Shown: positions 16,807-25,733, counted from the first letter of the stretch. The stretch: 64,000 nt of DNA from Acetobacter fabarum (GCF_011516925.1 NZ_WOTG01000010.1:1-64000); one strand, 5' to 3'. Made by a program: numbers and translations. The notes: a model not told the origin generated them from the letters alone.

Positions 16807-17845
16807 AATAATCGACTATTTCAACGATGAGCTTCTACTTACACCTGAGGAGAAACCGAAAACCGCACGAACGCCTCTTCTTGATCGTGCGATTGAGGTG
16901 CTTGAGCGTATTAACGCTTTCGTTGATGAGACTGGTGATGAGCCGGTCTCTGAGCCGGGGCGTAGTGTGCGAGAACGCATGCTTGCAAATGAGTTAGCTG
17001 GACTGCGGGCATCGAAGACAGAACTTGACGGGCTCGCATCCTACGATTCGCGCTACCTCGTGTTCGGTGGAACGAGTGTCGTCGATCCTCTCGATGATCC
17101 CCTGCTTTCCGGTAATATCGATATCTTCGAGGTCCGAGATGAACTGAAGCCAATGGCGCGGCCTGATTTCATCGCTGATCGACGACCATGCGCCGACTTC
17201 GACCGCTTCGAGCCGCTACTGGCGTCTGTTCGTAAAGCTGTTGAGGAAGGGATAAGAGCCCCTCAACCCTTTCGACAGGAACGTGTCGAATTGGGTGAGT
17301 TCTTCGTTCTGAAGGGGCAGCTCGTCCATGTTGCGGACATTCGCGACGAGCACCGCCGCAACGGTAAGCCTGATGCTCGTTTACGTGTCATTTTCGATAA
17401 TGGGACGGAATCGAATCTGTTGATGTCATCACTGGTGCGGAGGCTTTACGAGGATAAAGACGCCCGAAGGATTGGTGCGACAGACGTTGGTCCTTTATTT
17501 GAGGGGGCTCGAACAGGCTTCGTATACGTCCTGCGTTCCCGATCGGACAAACCTGAAGTCCAAGGTTTGCTTAAGGTTGGGACCACAGCGGGAACAGTCG
17601 AGGATCGCATCGCTGGTGCTGAGACTCAATCAGCGTTCTTGTTTGCACCGGTGGAAATTTTGGAGTCCTACGAGTTAAGAGGGCATTCGGCAAAGGAAGC
17701 CGAACGCCGTATTCACCGAGCGCTTCGTGCCTACCACACGGCTTTAAAAGTGATAGGGCCGGATGGCAGGTCTTTCAGGGCGCTAGAGTGGTTTAGGGCG
17801 ACGCCGCAACTGGTGGAGAAGGCCATTAATCTAGCGCTTTCTTGA
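16799..17845 (+). CDS. GIY-YIG (T5orf172/Mug113-type) nuclease-domain protein
   Basis: 348 aa from the ATG at 16799, preceded by AGGAGAAG. The N-terminal 170 residues are acidic and helical; the middle DARLRVIFDNGTESNLLMSSLVRRLY is a conserved segment of this protein family. The C-terminal domain (about 235-345) is GIY-YIG-like: GFVYVLRSRSDKPEVQGLLKVGTTAGTVEDRI, then AERRIHRALRAYH and ALEWFRATPQ. The canonical GIY/YIG become VYV/LKVG, and Arg and the late Glu/His are retained. Such proteins occur on plasmids, phages and islands; an anti-phage or plasmid-maintenance role is possible but unproven. It is the last gene before attR. Confidence 0.82.
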   Translation: MSEIIDYFNDELLLTPEEKPKTARTPLLDRAIEVLERINAFVDETGDEPVSEPGRSVRERMLANELAGLRASKTELDGLASYDSRYLVFGGTSVVDPLDDPLLSGNIDIFEVRDELKPMARPDFIADRRPCADFDRFEPLLASVRKAVEEGIRAPQPFRQERVELGEFFVLKGQLVHVADIRDEHRRNGKPDARLRVIFDNGTESNLLMSSLVRRLYEDKDARRIGATDVGPLFEGARTGFVYVLRSRSDKPEVQGLLKVGTTAGTVEDRIAGAETQSAFLFAPVEILESYELRGHSAKEAERRIHRALRAYHTALKVIGPDGRSFRALEWFRATPQLVEKAINLALS

Positions 17846-18023
17846 AACATGCTCGGCTGCCGACACAGGAATAAATTTTCAGATGCGTAAGATTATAACT
17901 TCGGTCTCAATCTAAACACTGAGTGCGGATTATGCGTATTTTAGAAATGGTATTTTTCATGGTTTCTTGAATGAAGTATTTGTTATCTGATTGATTTATA
18001 TGGAAAATTTTAATTTATCGATA

Positions 18024-18211
18024 ATTGAGTGGGAATAATCCCGCGTCTGGCATAGGGTGGCATCACCCGGCATGAAAGTGCCTTAAAGCCCGCAGAAATG
18101 CGGGCTTTTTTTGTTTTTTTGCTCGGGCATTGTCCGGCACCGGACGGTATCGCCAAGCAGCAATTTTTTACGGCATAGTGCGTGGCACAGACCGAGTCTG
18201 ATGCCATGATT
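18024..18211 (+). repeat. attR: right direct repeat of the guaA-integrated element
   Basis: About 188 bp, matching 11560-11745 in direct orientation, including a copy of the guaA 3' end (codons IEWE then TAA), the GAAA-loop terminator (18085-18108) and the CGGTATCGCCAAGCA motif. Between 17846 and 18023 the sequence is AT-rich with no gene. Confidence 0.9.
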
Positions 18212-18260
18212 AAAACCGATACCAAGTTGGGAAACTTGTAAGCGGCATGGAGCGATGCTG
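18205..18260 (+). pseudogene. 5' stub of a second integrase
   Basis: Just after the right repeat, ATGATTAAAACCGATACCAA reads M-I-K-T-D-T-K-L-G-N-L-stop, closely parallel in DNA and protein to the start of the intact integrase at 11880 (M-L-T-D-T-K-L-R-N-L-K). Similarity ends after about 45-50 bp. The stop and loss of the remainder make it a pseudogene fragment, evidence of an earlier element at the same site. Confidence 0.7.
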
Positions 18261-18523
18261 GCCAAGAGCCCGTTGATCAGTGAGTTATGAATCCATTTAA
18301 TGTGGTTAATTTTTCACTCAGGCCGGAAATATCTACTGATTAATGATAAAAACGATAAGCGCATTTGGGGTGGATTTTAAGAGCTGATGTCTGCTGCGCT
18401 TATGTCGGCAATGGGGCGATAATGGAAGCTCGGCCTTATGTTTGCGTGTAATAAAAAGCAGCCTTTGAAATTGAAAAGGGATGTCTTGCTGTCGTTCGGC
18501 AGACTGTTTGCTATGATGGCACG
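18261..18523. other. AT-rich intergenic stretch after the integrase stub
   Basis: About 260 bp without a supported gene. It probably holds the promoter of the SCO1 gene and debris of the older element; no repeat or att-like copy is seen. Confidence 0.5.
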
Positions 18524-19165
18524 ATGAATCGCAAAAAGCCCACAAAGATTGCATTAACCAAGCCAATGCCCCTTTCCAGATGGCAGGAGTGGAAAAAAAT
18601 ATTTCCTCTGCTTGGTATCATCTTGCTTCTGTTTTCTGGCGCTGCATGCCTGAGAATATTTCTGACATCGCAGAAGCATACGCAAATAGGCGGGCCTTAC
18701 ACTCTGGTTAATGGTCAGGGGCAGATCGTCACTCAGGCGGCTTTTGAGGGGCATTATACGCTTCTGTATTTTGGCTATACGCACTGTGTAGACATCTGCC
18801 CGTTGACACTTGCGACTGTATCAGCCGCTCTTGATGAGCTTGGTAAGCGGGGAGAAAGCATTATTCCCGTGTTTATTTCAGTTGATCCCGAACGGGATAC
18901 CCCTAAAGTTTTACAGGATTACGTTGAACGGTTTTCCCCTCGTATTGTTGGCCTGACTGGGTCGGAAACTCAGCTTCAGTCGGTTGTGAAGGCTTTTCAT
19001 GTTTCCGCACGGCGTCAGGCCCCCAATGGTTCAGGCTATCTTATTGATCATAGTTCGCTTCTTTACTTCATGGATGGGCAAAACCATCTGGTCGGCATGA
19101 TCCCCGTGGATGCCAGTGCCCACCAGATTGCAAGCGAACTCAGGCGGCTTTTACCGCCATCGTGA
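18524..19165 (+). CDS. SCO1/SenC-family copper chaperone
   Basis: 213 aa with an N-terminal membrane anchor (residues about 28-48) and a periplasmic thioredoxin-like domain. The copper ligands are intact: Cys88-V-D-I-Cys92 in YFGYTHCVDICPL and His176 in YLIDHSSLLYF. SCO proteins load copper onto the CuA site of cytochrome oxidase or act as thiol oxidoreductases. The gene is convergent with, and 2 bp from, the PepSY gene. No oxidase genes are nearby; the neighbours suggest a general copper-handling role. Confidence 0.92.
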   Translation: MNRKKPTKIALTKPMPLSRWQEWKKIFPLLGIILLLFSGAACLRIFLTSQKHTQIGGPYTLVNGQGQIVTQAAFEGHYTLLYFGYTHCVDICPLTLATVSAALDELGKRGESIIPVFISVDPERDTPKVLQDYVERFSPRIVGLTGSETQLQSVVKAFHVSARRQAPNGSGYLIDHSSLLYFMDGQNHLVGMIPVDASAHQIASELRRLLPPS

Positions 19166-19167
19166 TG

Positions 19168-20520
19168 TCAGGTCGGACGGAATTTCGCAAATATCCGGTT
19201 TGCAATGGCCAGAACAAGTAATGCGGCCCCCAGCTCTGGTAGAAGCAACCCTAGAGTGACGAGCATTACAATGCCGATAATTCCATATTGCTGAGAGTGC
19301 ATGGCGGGCGGAGCACCCAGGGATCCCGCAGGTTTGCGTTTAAGCCACAATACAGTTGCAGCACTACTCATCGCCAGTAAGCCCATTGCCACCAACAGGT
19401 TGATGACCTGATTTATCCCTCCAAAAAGCTGGCCGTCATGTGCCGCAACGCCGTAGCCAATGATCCGATCCATAAGGCCTTTCTGGGCGAAGGTTGTATG
19501 TGCCAGCACATGGCCATCTGGTGTTACCGTCACACTTTCTCGCAAAGGTCGGTTTTGCGTGTCGGAACGCACAGTCCACATAGAACCAGATGGCGTAATG
19601 ATGACCGGAGCGGGCAGGGAGAGAGTGCTCGCAGTCTGCACAACAGTATTCAGACAGCTTACCAAGTCCTCTTTGGGAAAAGAGGTGGAGACGGTTGGCA
19701 TGTCCATACCGGGCATATCCATGCTGCCTGTTGCAGGCTGCTTCTGTGATTGCACGACCGGGTGCCCGGCAATGACCGTGGCGGCTGGAACCGCGCCGAT
19801 TTCCCAGTCCTTGACAGAGGTCAGGCGACCAAACGTGTTTTCGACCGATTGCAGGGCATGCCCCCAGACAAAGGACCACGGTAGACCGGATACCAGAAAC
19901 AGCACCAGAAACACTGATGCCCACACTCCAGTAACAGCATGGAGATCCCGCCACCGGGTTCGTCCCTTTGTGCCAAGGCGTGGATAAACAACGCCTGCCA
20001 GTCCCTTCTGACCGCGTGGCCACCAGAGCAGCAGGCCTGTCACAATGAGCACAATGGTCCATGATGCGACCATTTCCATAATGACAGAACCCACATTACC
20101 CAACAGCAACTGCCCATGCAGCCGGAAAACCAGCCGCTCAAATCTGCTTTCTTCCAGAACAGTTTTCACAACAGTGTGGGTGTTCCTGTCCACATAGACC
20201 CGCACGGCTTCTCCGTCTGGCCTGCTGACCAGAACACGTGCGGCACTTTGCGAAGTCCGCGGAAGTTCATAAGCCAGGAAAGCCCCCTGCGGCACTGCTG
20301 ATAAAGCCGCCTGAACGTCACGTTTGGGAGAGGGCGACTGAACTGTGGGCAGATGGTCATATCGCCAGTCAATCCAGTCATCAATCTGAGGTTTGAAGAG
20401 ATAAACCGCTCCGGTCAGAGAGAGAAAAGCCACAAAAGGCAGGCAGAACAGCCCTGCGAAGAAATGCCAGCGCCAGAGCGTGCGGCGGTCTGGCCAGAGA
20501 GTGGCAATGTGTATGGTCAT
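19168..20520 (-). CDS. PepSY-associated membrane protein with Met-rich periplasmic motif
   Basis: 450 aa from the ATG at 20520 (GAGGGA about 8 nt before it); a TTG at 20535 would overlap the receptor gene. Four or more membrane helices (residues about 18-40, 150-175, 205-225, 385-405, 420-445) and PepSY domains (FRLHGQLL, DLHAVTGVWASVFLV). In siderophore systems such proteins act as ferric reductases. Here a periplasmic loop carries GSMDMPGMDMPT, a methionine-rich stretch typical of copper binding, so copper reduction or transfer is plausible. It starts 11 bp after the receptor stop, in the same operon. Confidence 0.88.
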   Translation of the reverse strand: MTIHIATLWPDRRTLWRWHFFAGLFCLPFVAFLSLTGAVYLFKPQIDDWIDWRYDHLPTVQSPSPKRDVQAALSAVPQGAFLAYELPRTSQSAARVLVSRPDGEAVRVYVDRNTHTVVKTVLEESRFERLVFRLHGQLLLGNVGSVIMEMVASWTIVLIVTGLLLWWPRGQKGLAGVVYPRLGTKGRTRWRDLHAVTGVWASVFLVLFLVSGLPWSFVWGHALQSVENTFGRLTSVKDWEIGAVPAATVIAGHPVVQSQKQPATGSMDMPGMDMPTVSTSFPKEDLVSCLNTVVQTASTLSLPAPVIITPSGSMWTVRSDTQNRPLRESVTVTPDGHVLAHTTFAQKGLMDRIIGYGVAAHDGQLFGGINQVINLLVAMGLLAMSSAATVLWLKRKPAGSLGAPPAMHSQQYGIIGIVMLVTLGLLLPELGAALLVLAIANRIFAKFRPT

Positions 20521-20531
20521 GGCACTATCCC

Positions 20532-22862
20532 TCAAAACCTGATCCGCATGCCGCCAAAATACGCACGGGGCGAACCCGCGTAGATGGAGCCTGTGCTGTT
20601 CATGAGTGTCGTGGCACCGGCCTGCTGACCATTGGCCTGCAGTTTATCGCTGATGTTTGTAGCCCCTGCGATATAGGTCTGGTTGGCGACGTTCTGTACC
20701 TCAAAATACCAGTGCAAACGATGTGCCCAGCCAAACCGGGCGGGGGGATCATAATGTATTTCAAGATTAAGCAGCGCATACCCCGGCGCTTTCAGGCGAT
20801 TGGCGTTATCTAGCCAATAAGAATCACGCCACGTGACTTCCGCGTATCCGCCCAGTCCCTCCAGTAAACCGTCAGGCTGGTCGTAAAGAAAGCGGGCATT
20901 AAGAAAATTGGGAATGACCCCGGGGATATAATGCCCTTTACGGCTGAAGCTGCGTGAGAGCGTGCTATTGGAAAGAACCTCGGTATAATTGGTATAAATC
21001 TGATTATCGTAGGTGTAGCTCAGTTTAACCCGACCGCCGGGAAGCATTTTGGGCAACGGTTTCCACTCCACACCCAGAACAACACCACGATGTTCGGACG
21101 CGGGTGCGTTAAAAGTGTAGGAGCCAACGGTGTTAACACCGGCAGACTGGCTGACCAGTTCGTTCTTATAAAACTCGTAAAAACCTGTTGCCTGAATGCT
21201 GATCGTCGAAGAGGGATGCCAGTCAGCGCCCAGATCAATGCCGACACTTGTCTGGCTTTTCAGTTGTGTATTGTTCCCGTATTCCCCCTGCGGGGTAATG
21301 AAAAGATTGGAAGAAGATGGCGTGCCATAGGCTGTGCCAACACGGGTATGAAGCGTCCAGTCTTTTGATGGCGTGTAAATTAACGCTCCTTCTGGTGCGA
21401 GATTGAAATAGAAACGATTGGCTGTGATGGCCCGCTGGGTACTGGCTGTGGCGGAGTAGCCATAAAGTATTTCGGTTGCACCAATGTCGGAATATGTGCC
21501 GCCAAGACCGGCGACGATGTGCCAGTCAGGCGCAAAATGCCAGTCTTCCTGAAAGCGCGCACCAAGATTCCATTGGCGCCCATAACTTTCCGAATTCATG
21601 GCCCCTCGTGTTGCACCGCCTAGGGGCATGATGTTGTAAGTCTGTGAACCAAAATCGAGATAATCAAAATTCACGCCAGCAAATGTTTCCAACGCTCTGC
21701 CAGCCAGTTGCGCATGGTTGGTTATGTCGCTGCTTACATTATAGGAATTATAAGGACCGACATACGCCATAGGTGACGTTGGTTGGTCGATATGGCGCTG
21801 ATCGTATGTAAACTGGTTTCGCCAGATTGTGTGGCTGTTGAAATCATGCTCCCAGCGCAGGCCAACCACCGTGCGCCGGTCAAAGCGCCCCAGCCCTGCC
21901 TCTTCAGGGCTCATGGCAACCTTCGTGCCATAGCGGCCATTGACCAGCAGATTGACAGACGCACAACCGGCCACAGCACTGGACGCATTGGTGCACCCCT
22001 GCTGGTAAGGATTGGTCCGGTACTGGTTGAGTGACAATCTTGCTGGCAGAAAAGCATCGGTGACGTTGTTGACGAATTTCAGGATAAGACGATCCGATGA
22101 CGTCAGATTGACACGAAGCCGCATATTTTCTGTCGAGGTATTATAACGGCTATTGGCAATGAAGCCGTTTCCACGCACATCGCTGCCAAAGATCATCAGA
22201 TCGTAGTGTCTGTTGCCAAAGCCGAGGGTGGCATAATTGTTGAACATCCCGAAACTGCCGAAATCGGAGCCCAGTTCCAGCCCGGGAATATCTGCTCCCT
22301 TCCGGGTGCGGAAATTGATGGCGCCGTTGATGGCATAATTACCATACAGGGTTGAGGCAGGTCCCTCAAAAACATCGACACCCTGATAAGCATGGGGGTC
22401 GATCAGATCGGCCCGGGCTGTCCCATCTGGTTGAGTCATGGGGAACCCATCTTCCAGAACCTGAATATTTTTAAGTCCCCATGATTGACGATCTCCCGAC
22501 CCACGAATGGAAATATTCGTATCGCGGGGGCCATTTCCCTGCGTAAAGCTGACGCCGGGAATGGTCACCACCATATCGGCAACGCTCTGGCCAACCTGGT
22601 TCGCGAAATTACTTCTGTCAGAACTATAAGTTGTCTGGCCTGCCGGACGCGTAAGGGCTGACGACCGGCTTAATCCCGTTACAAGAATCTGTTCGGTTTT
22701 GACGGGGTTTTTGTGGGTTTTGGGCACAGAAGGAGCATGTTGACTCAAAGGCGAGCGGGGCTTCTCTGCACCGATGGCAGCGAGCGGAGTGGCGGCCGAG
22801 AAAATGGCGGCAGCCGTAAGTGTCCCGTAAAACGGGAGTGAAAAACAAGACGTACGAAACAT
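20532..22862 (-). CDS. TonB-dependent outer membrane receptor
   Basis: 776 aa from the ATG at 22862, giving a good signal peptide (MFRTSCFSLPFYGTLTAAA...). Plug domain: VKTEQILVTGLSRS (TonB box region), VADMVVTIPGVSF, DTNISIRGSGDR, EVFEGPAS-like VDVFEGPASTLYGNYAINGAINFRT. A long beta-barrel follows, ending with a terminal aromatic in MRIRF, as needed for outer membrane insertion. The substrate is not evident; co-occurrence with PepSY, SCO1 and DUF2946-type genes points to copper, with a ferric siderophore as the alternative. An 8-bp inverted repeat (22893-22915) lies in its leader. Confidence 0.92.
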   Translation of the reverse strand: MFRTSCFSLPFYGTLTAAAIFSAATPLAAIGAEKPRSPLSQHAPSVPKTHKNPVKTEQILVTGLSRSSALTRPAGQTTYSSDRSNFANQVGQSVADMVVTIPGVSFTQGNGPRDTNISIRGSGDRQSWGLKNIQVLEDGFPMTQPDGTARADLIDPHAYQGVDVFEGPASTLYGNYAINGAINFRTRKGADIPGLELGSDFGSFGMFNNYATLGFGNRHYDLMIFGSDVRGNGFIANSRYNTSTENMRLRVNLTSSDRLILKFVNNVTDAFLPARLSLNQYRTNPYQQGCTNASSAVAGCASVNLLVNGRYGTKVAMSPEEAGLGRFDRRTVVGLRWEHDFNSHTIWRNQFTYDQRHIDQPTSPMAYVGPYNSYNVSSDITNHAQLAGRALETFAGVNFDYLDFGSQTYNIMPLGGATRGAMNSESYGRQWNLGARFQEDWHFAPDWHIVAGLGGTYSDIGATEILYGYSATASTQRAITANRFYFNLAPEGALIYTPSKDWTLHTRVGTAYGTPSSSNLFITPQGEYGNNTQLKSQTSVGIDLGADWHPSSTISIQATGFYEFYKNELVSQSAGVNTVGSYTFNAPASEHRGVVLGVEWKPLPKMLPGGRVKLSYTYDNQIYTNYTEVLSNSTLSRSFSRKGHYIPGVIPNFLNARFLYDQPDGLLEGLGGYAEVTWRDSYWLDNANRLKAPGYALLNLEIHYDPPARFGWAHRLHWYFEVQNVANQTYIAGATNISDKLQANGQQAGATTLMNSTGSIYAGSPRAYFGGMRIRF

Positions 22863-22892
22863 GTGAAGGAACCTGAATAGACAGCACAAAAT

Positions 22893-22915
22893 GCTCACCT
22901 GCATGGTAGGTGAGC
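22893..22915 (-). promoter_or_regulatory. Hairpin/operator candidate in the receptor leader
   Basis: GCTCACCT (22893-22900) is perfectly complementary to AGGTGAGC (22908-22915) with a 7-nt loop. It is 31 bp upstream of the chosen receptor start and could be an operator or an mRNA hairpin. Confidence 0.4.
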
Positions 22916-22932
22916 GGCTCTTTCAATTCAGA

Positions 22933-23322
22933 TCAGGCAGGAGGTCCCTGCGGGCAGAGAGAAGTCCGTTTTGGTGTTGGCGGCCCCCGGATGGATGTGA
23001 ACATCCATGACTGACGAATGACAGCAATACGCAAGTCCGCAAAAAGACAGAAAACGATGCTTACAATAAGCAGGTCCAATGCTTCGGACAGAAGAAAGCC
23101 GTCATCATCGGGGGTGGTCGAGTGATGGTTCTGTCCGTCTGGATCAGACGATGTGTTCTGAGCGTCGCAAAGAATGCTCAGCTTCGTAAAAGTTTTGAGG
23201 GGATCGTCGATCAGTGCTGTTGGGGAAGCAATTCCGCCAAATGTCAGGCGTGCAATCAGTGCAAGCAAAACGAGAGGCCAGAAGGCCAGCAGGTAAGCTG
23301 AACTGTGAGCACGTGGAGTCAT
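22933..23322 (-). CDS. DUF2946-like membrane protein
   Basis: 129 aa. One N-terminal hydrophobic segment (YLLAFWPLVLLALIARLTF), then a short region with a single Cys and HHSTTPDDD, a second hydrophobic stretch (ALDLLIVSIVFCLFA) and the terminal RGPP motif that marks this family in my reading. DUF2946 genes often accompany TonB receptors for copper. First gene of the operon with the receptor and PepSY protein, 70 bp upstream of the receptor start. The function is unknown. Confidence 0.7.
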   Translation of the reverse strand: MTPRAHSSAYLLAFWPLVLLALIARLTFGGIASPTALIDDPLKTFTKLSILCDAQNTSSDPDGQNHHSTTPDDDGFLLSEALDLLIVSIVFCLFADLRIAVIRQSWMFTSIRGPPTPKRTSLCPQGPPA

Positions 23323-23585
23323 GTCTCACCGTTACATCAAGTTCTTTCGGTTAACCAGTCCATATCGGTAGCGCGAACTCTACCTTTCGATGACGATAGC
23401 CCCGGTCTTTGAGCCGTATTGCATGTCCGCTCCCCCCCTAAACTGTCTATCTGTTCTGGGGTGTGGGGTTAGATAAAAAGCTGACATTCCATAAGGATAT
23501 GCCCTATTTTTGCCCAAAAACGAGGTGCCGGTGGCGAGCTTTGCGTAAGGTTGAAAATGCCGGGCGTGAGTAACTGCTCAATTCT

Positions 23586-24335
23586 TCAGGGTTTGCGCAG
23601 GCAAATGAAGATGATGGAAAGCGAGAATGTTTTGGGGAGCCAGTCAAACGGATTTGTATGAATCTGGCTGATCCGCATGTTGTGGCGGATGGTTTGTGCC
23701 AGCCAGCGCCAGTCAAAGCCTTTGTGCCCCGTGCCGTGTGTTTCCACCTTATCCAGATTGAACAGTGCGGCATGCAGGGTTTCGGCCCATGTGTATTCCT
23801 TGTGCCGCATGTAGCCGGTGAGCAGGGAGCCAATGTTTTTGACCAGAATAACCGGCCCGACCTCGTTAGGGACCGAGCACATAAAGGCGACCGGCCGAGC
23901 AAGAGCGACCTGCTCTATAATGCGGACAACAAGATTTTCTGGAATATGCTCTAGGGTTTCCAGAGCAAGAATAACATCGGTATTCTGGAACTCGCCATAG
24001 TGGTCGGCAATGGAACCTGTGATGATTTTAAAGTTCGGATGGGCCGAATACCTTGCCCGTGCAATGCCGCTTAATGCCTCATCCTGATCTATGCCGATAT
24101 ATGTGATGTTGAAGCGGCTATTGAGGACCTGGAACGCTTTGGCATGTGCACAGCCTATGTCCACCACCCGTAAGGTGCGAGATGGAGCTTGGGCGGCCAG
24201 CTTGGTAAACAGGCGGATTAAATGCTTGTATCGGGTAGTATGCAGGTAAGAAACCAGCGGGTTGAAAGCCTGTTTTTTTTCATAACAGGTCAGGCCCTCA
24301 TTGCCGGGTGGTGTGGATGAAGTGGGCTGTACCAT
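23586..24335 (-). CDS. Class I SAM-dependent methyltransferase
   Basis: 249 aa with a canonical Rossmann-fold SAM site: VVDIGCAHAKAF (motif I), ITYIGIDQDEAL (motif II with acidic residue), DVILALETLEHIPE (motif IV/post). A C-terminal part (TWAETLHAALFNLDKVETHGTGHKGFDWRWLAQTIRHN) is probably substrate-specific, in the style of lipopolysaccharide or small-molecule methyltransferases. The substrate is unknown. It lies downstream of a small membrane protein gene in the same direction, 6 bp apart. Confidence 0.88.
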   Translation of the reverse strand: MVQPTSSTPPGNEGLTCYEKKQAFNPLVSYLHTTRYKHLIRLFTKLAAQAPSRTLRVVDIGCAHAKAFQVLNSRFNITYIGIDQDEALSGIARARYSAHPNFKIITGSIADHYGEFQNTDVILALETLEHIPENLVVRIIEQVALARPVAFMCSVPNEVGPVILVKNIGSLLTGYMRHKEYTWAETLHAALFNLDKVETHGTGHKGFDWRWLAQTIRHNMRISQIHTNPFDWLPKTFSLSIIFICLRKP

Positions 24336-24341
24336 AAAAAT

Positions 24342-24560
24342 CTAGCTGTCATGCGATGGCGGGCGGTTGTGCCAATCTATGCAGACATCTGACAGCCACA
24401 AGGTAAGTGCTGAAACAAAAAGCCAGAGAAGGCCGGGGAAGATATTAAAATCCAGAATGACAACAATGCCGATACAAAACGCGGCAATGGAAATGCTCAG
24501 GTTAACAAGGCAGCAGAACACCGCAACAGGCCAGCTTTCGGGAAGACCAAGTTTTGTCAT
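24342..24560 (-). CDS. Small two-helix membrane protein
   Basis: 72 aa from the ATG at 24560, which has GAGGTG 4-5 nt upstream. Two hydrophobic stretches (VAVFCCLVNLSISIAAFCIGIVVIL and GLLWLFVSALTLWL) and a polar tail. No recognised family. It ends 6 bp before the methyltransferase gene, so the two are probably co-translated and may work together at the membrane. Confidence 0.65.
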   Translation of the reverse strand: MTKLGLPESWPVAVFCCLVNLSISIAAFCIGIVVILDFNIFPGLLWLFVSALTLWLSDVCIDWHNRPPSHDS

Positions 24561-24689
24561 CAACACCTCACGCCAAAAACGGGGGCGTGCTCCTTGATAA
24601 GGGCCAGAAAACAGGCGTAACCCCGAGTGCTGGCAAAATCTGCCTCAAGAGCGGGCCTGAGCGGCCTCTCTCGGGGCAGGGGCATAATC

Positions 24690-25733
24690 TTACTGATCAA
24701 GCCAGGGAGCAACCGGCAGGTTTTTCTCCCGCAGGAAGGTCGGGTTGAACAGTTTGGATTCATATCGTGCGCCACCATCTGCCAGAATGGTCACAATTCT
24801 ATGGCCCGGCCCAAGCCTGCGTGCGGTGCGTATGGCGGCCGCGACATTAATGCCCGATGACCCCCCAACAGACAGGCCTTCTTCCCCCAGCAGGCTGTAA
24901 ATCACGTCCAGTGCTTCGGGGTCGGGAATACGCTCTGCATCGTCAATGGGAGCGCCTTCAAGGTTGCCGGTCACGCGGGACTGGCCAATGCCCTCGGTAA
25001 TGGAAGACCCGGCTACGGACAGGTCGTTATTCTTGACCCAGCCGTACAGGCCGGAGCCTTCGGGGTCTGCCAGTACAATCTGCGGGGCCTTTACACCGTC
25101 GCGCCGGGCTGCATCGTGCAGGCCAAGGGCTATACCTGCCAGCGTGCCGCCCGTGCCGCATGCGCAGGTAAAGGCATCCACCTTGCCATCCATCTGCTGC
25201 CAGATTTCCTGCGCCGTGGTGGCGCGGTGGCCTTCGCGGTTGGCGGTGTTGTCAAACTGGTTGGCCCAGACCCAGCCGTTTTCTTCCGCCAGACGGCGGG
25301 AGACATGCACGTAATTGCCCGGGTCGCGGTAGGGTTTGGCGGGCACAAGGCGTAGGTCCGCGCCAATCATGCGCAAAAAGCCGATTTTTTCGCGGCTTTG
25401 TGTTTCAGGCATGACAATAACGCATTTATAGCCGCGGGCGTTGGCGACCAGTGTCAGGCCAATGCCGGTATTGCCCGCTGTGCCTTCCACCAGAGTGCCA
25501 CCGGGCTTGAGCACGCCACGGCGTTCCGCATCATCAATAATGGCAAGGGCCGCGCGGTCCTTTACGGAGCCGCCGGGGTTCATGAACTCCGCCTTGCCGT
25601 AAATCTGACAACCCGTTGCTTCAGATGCCTTGCGCAGAAGGATAAGAGGGGTTCCACCTACCGCACCGGGCATGTCGGGCGAGAGTGAGGTCCAGCCTGG
25701 ACGGGTGGTGGAGGGCGCTGCGCTTTCGGTCAT
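24690..25733 (-). CDS. cysK: Cysteine synthase A
   Basis: 347 aa PLP enzyme making cysteine from O-acetylserine and sulfide. Visible: PLP lysine in GGSVKDRAAL, substrate loop EGTAGNTGIGL, phosphate-binding GTGGTLAG, and SSGINVAA with the C-terminal ILADGGARYESKLFN. The chain is somewhat longer than E. coli CysK (323 aa) because of N- and C-terminal extensions typical of alphaproteobacterial forms. The gene is monocistronic, between a hypothetical gene and a DUF2272 lipoprotein gene. Confidence 0.95.
   Translation of the reverse strand: MTESAAPSTTRPGWTSLSPDMPGAVGGTPLILLRKASEATGCQIYGKAEFMNPGGSVKDRAALAIIDDAERRGVLKPGGTLVEGTAGNTGIGLTLVANARGYKCVIVMPETQSREKIGFLRMIGADLRLVPAKPYRDPGNYVHVSRRLAEENGWVWANQFDNTANREGHRATTAQEIWQQMDGKVDAFTCACGTGGTLAGIALGLHDAARRDGVKAPQIVLADPEGSGLYGWVKNNDLSVAGSSITEGIGQSRVTGNLEGAPIDDAERIPDPEALDVIYSLLGEEGLSVGGSSGINVAAAIRTARRLGPGHRIVTILADGGARYESKLFNPTFLREKNLPVAPWLDQ

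Noticed and set aside
23323-23585. Third att copy marking the far end of the older guaA element
   Set aside because: No match to the ATTGAGTGGGAAT zone, the GAAA-loop terminator or the CGGTATCG motif was found here or further on.
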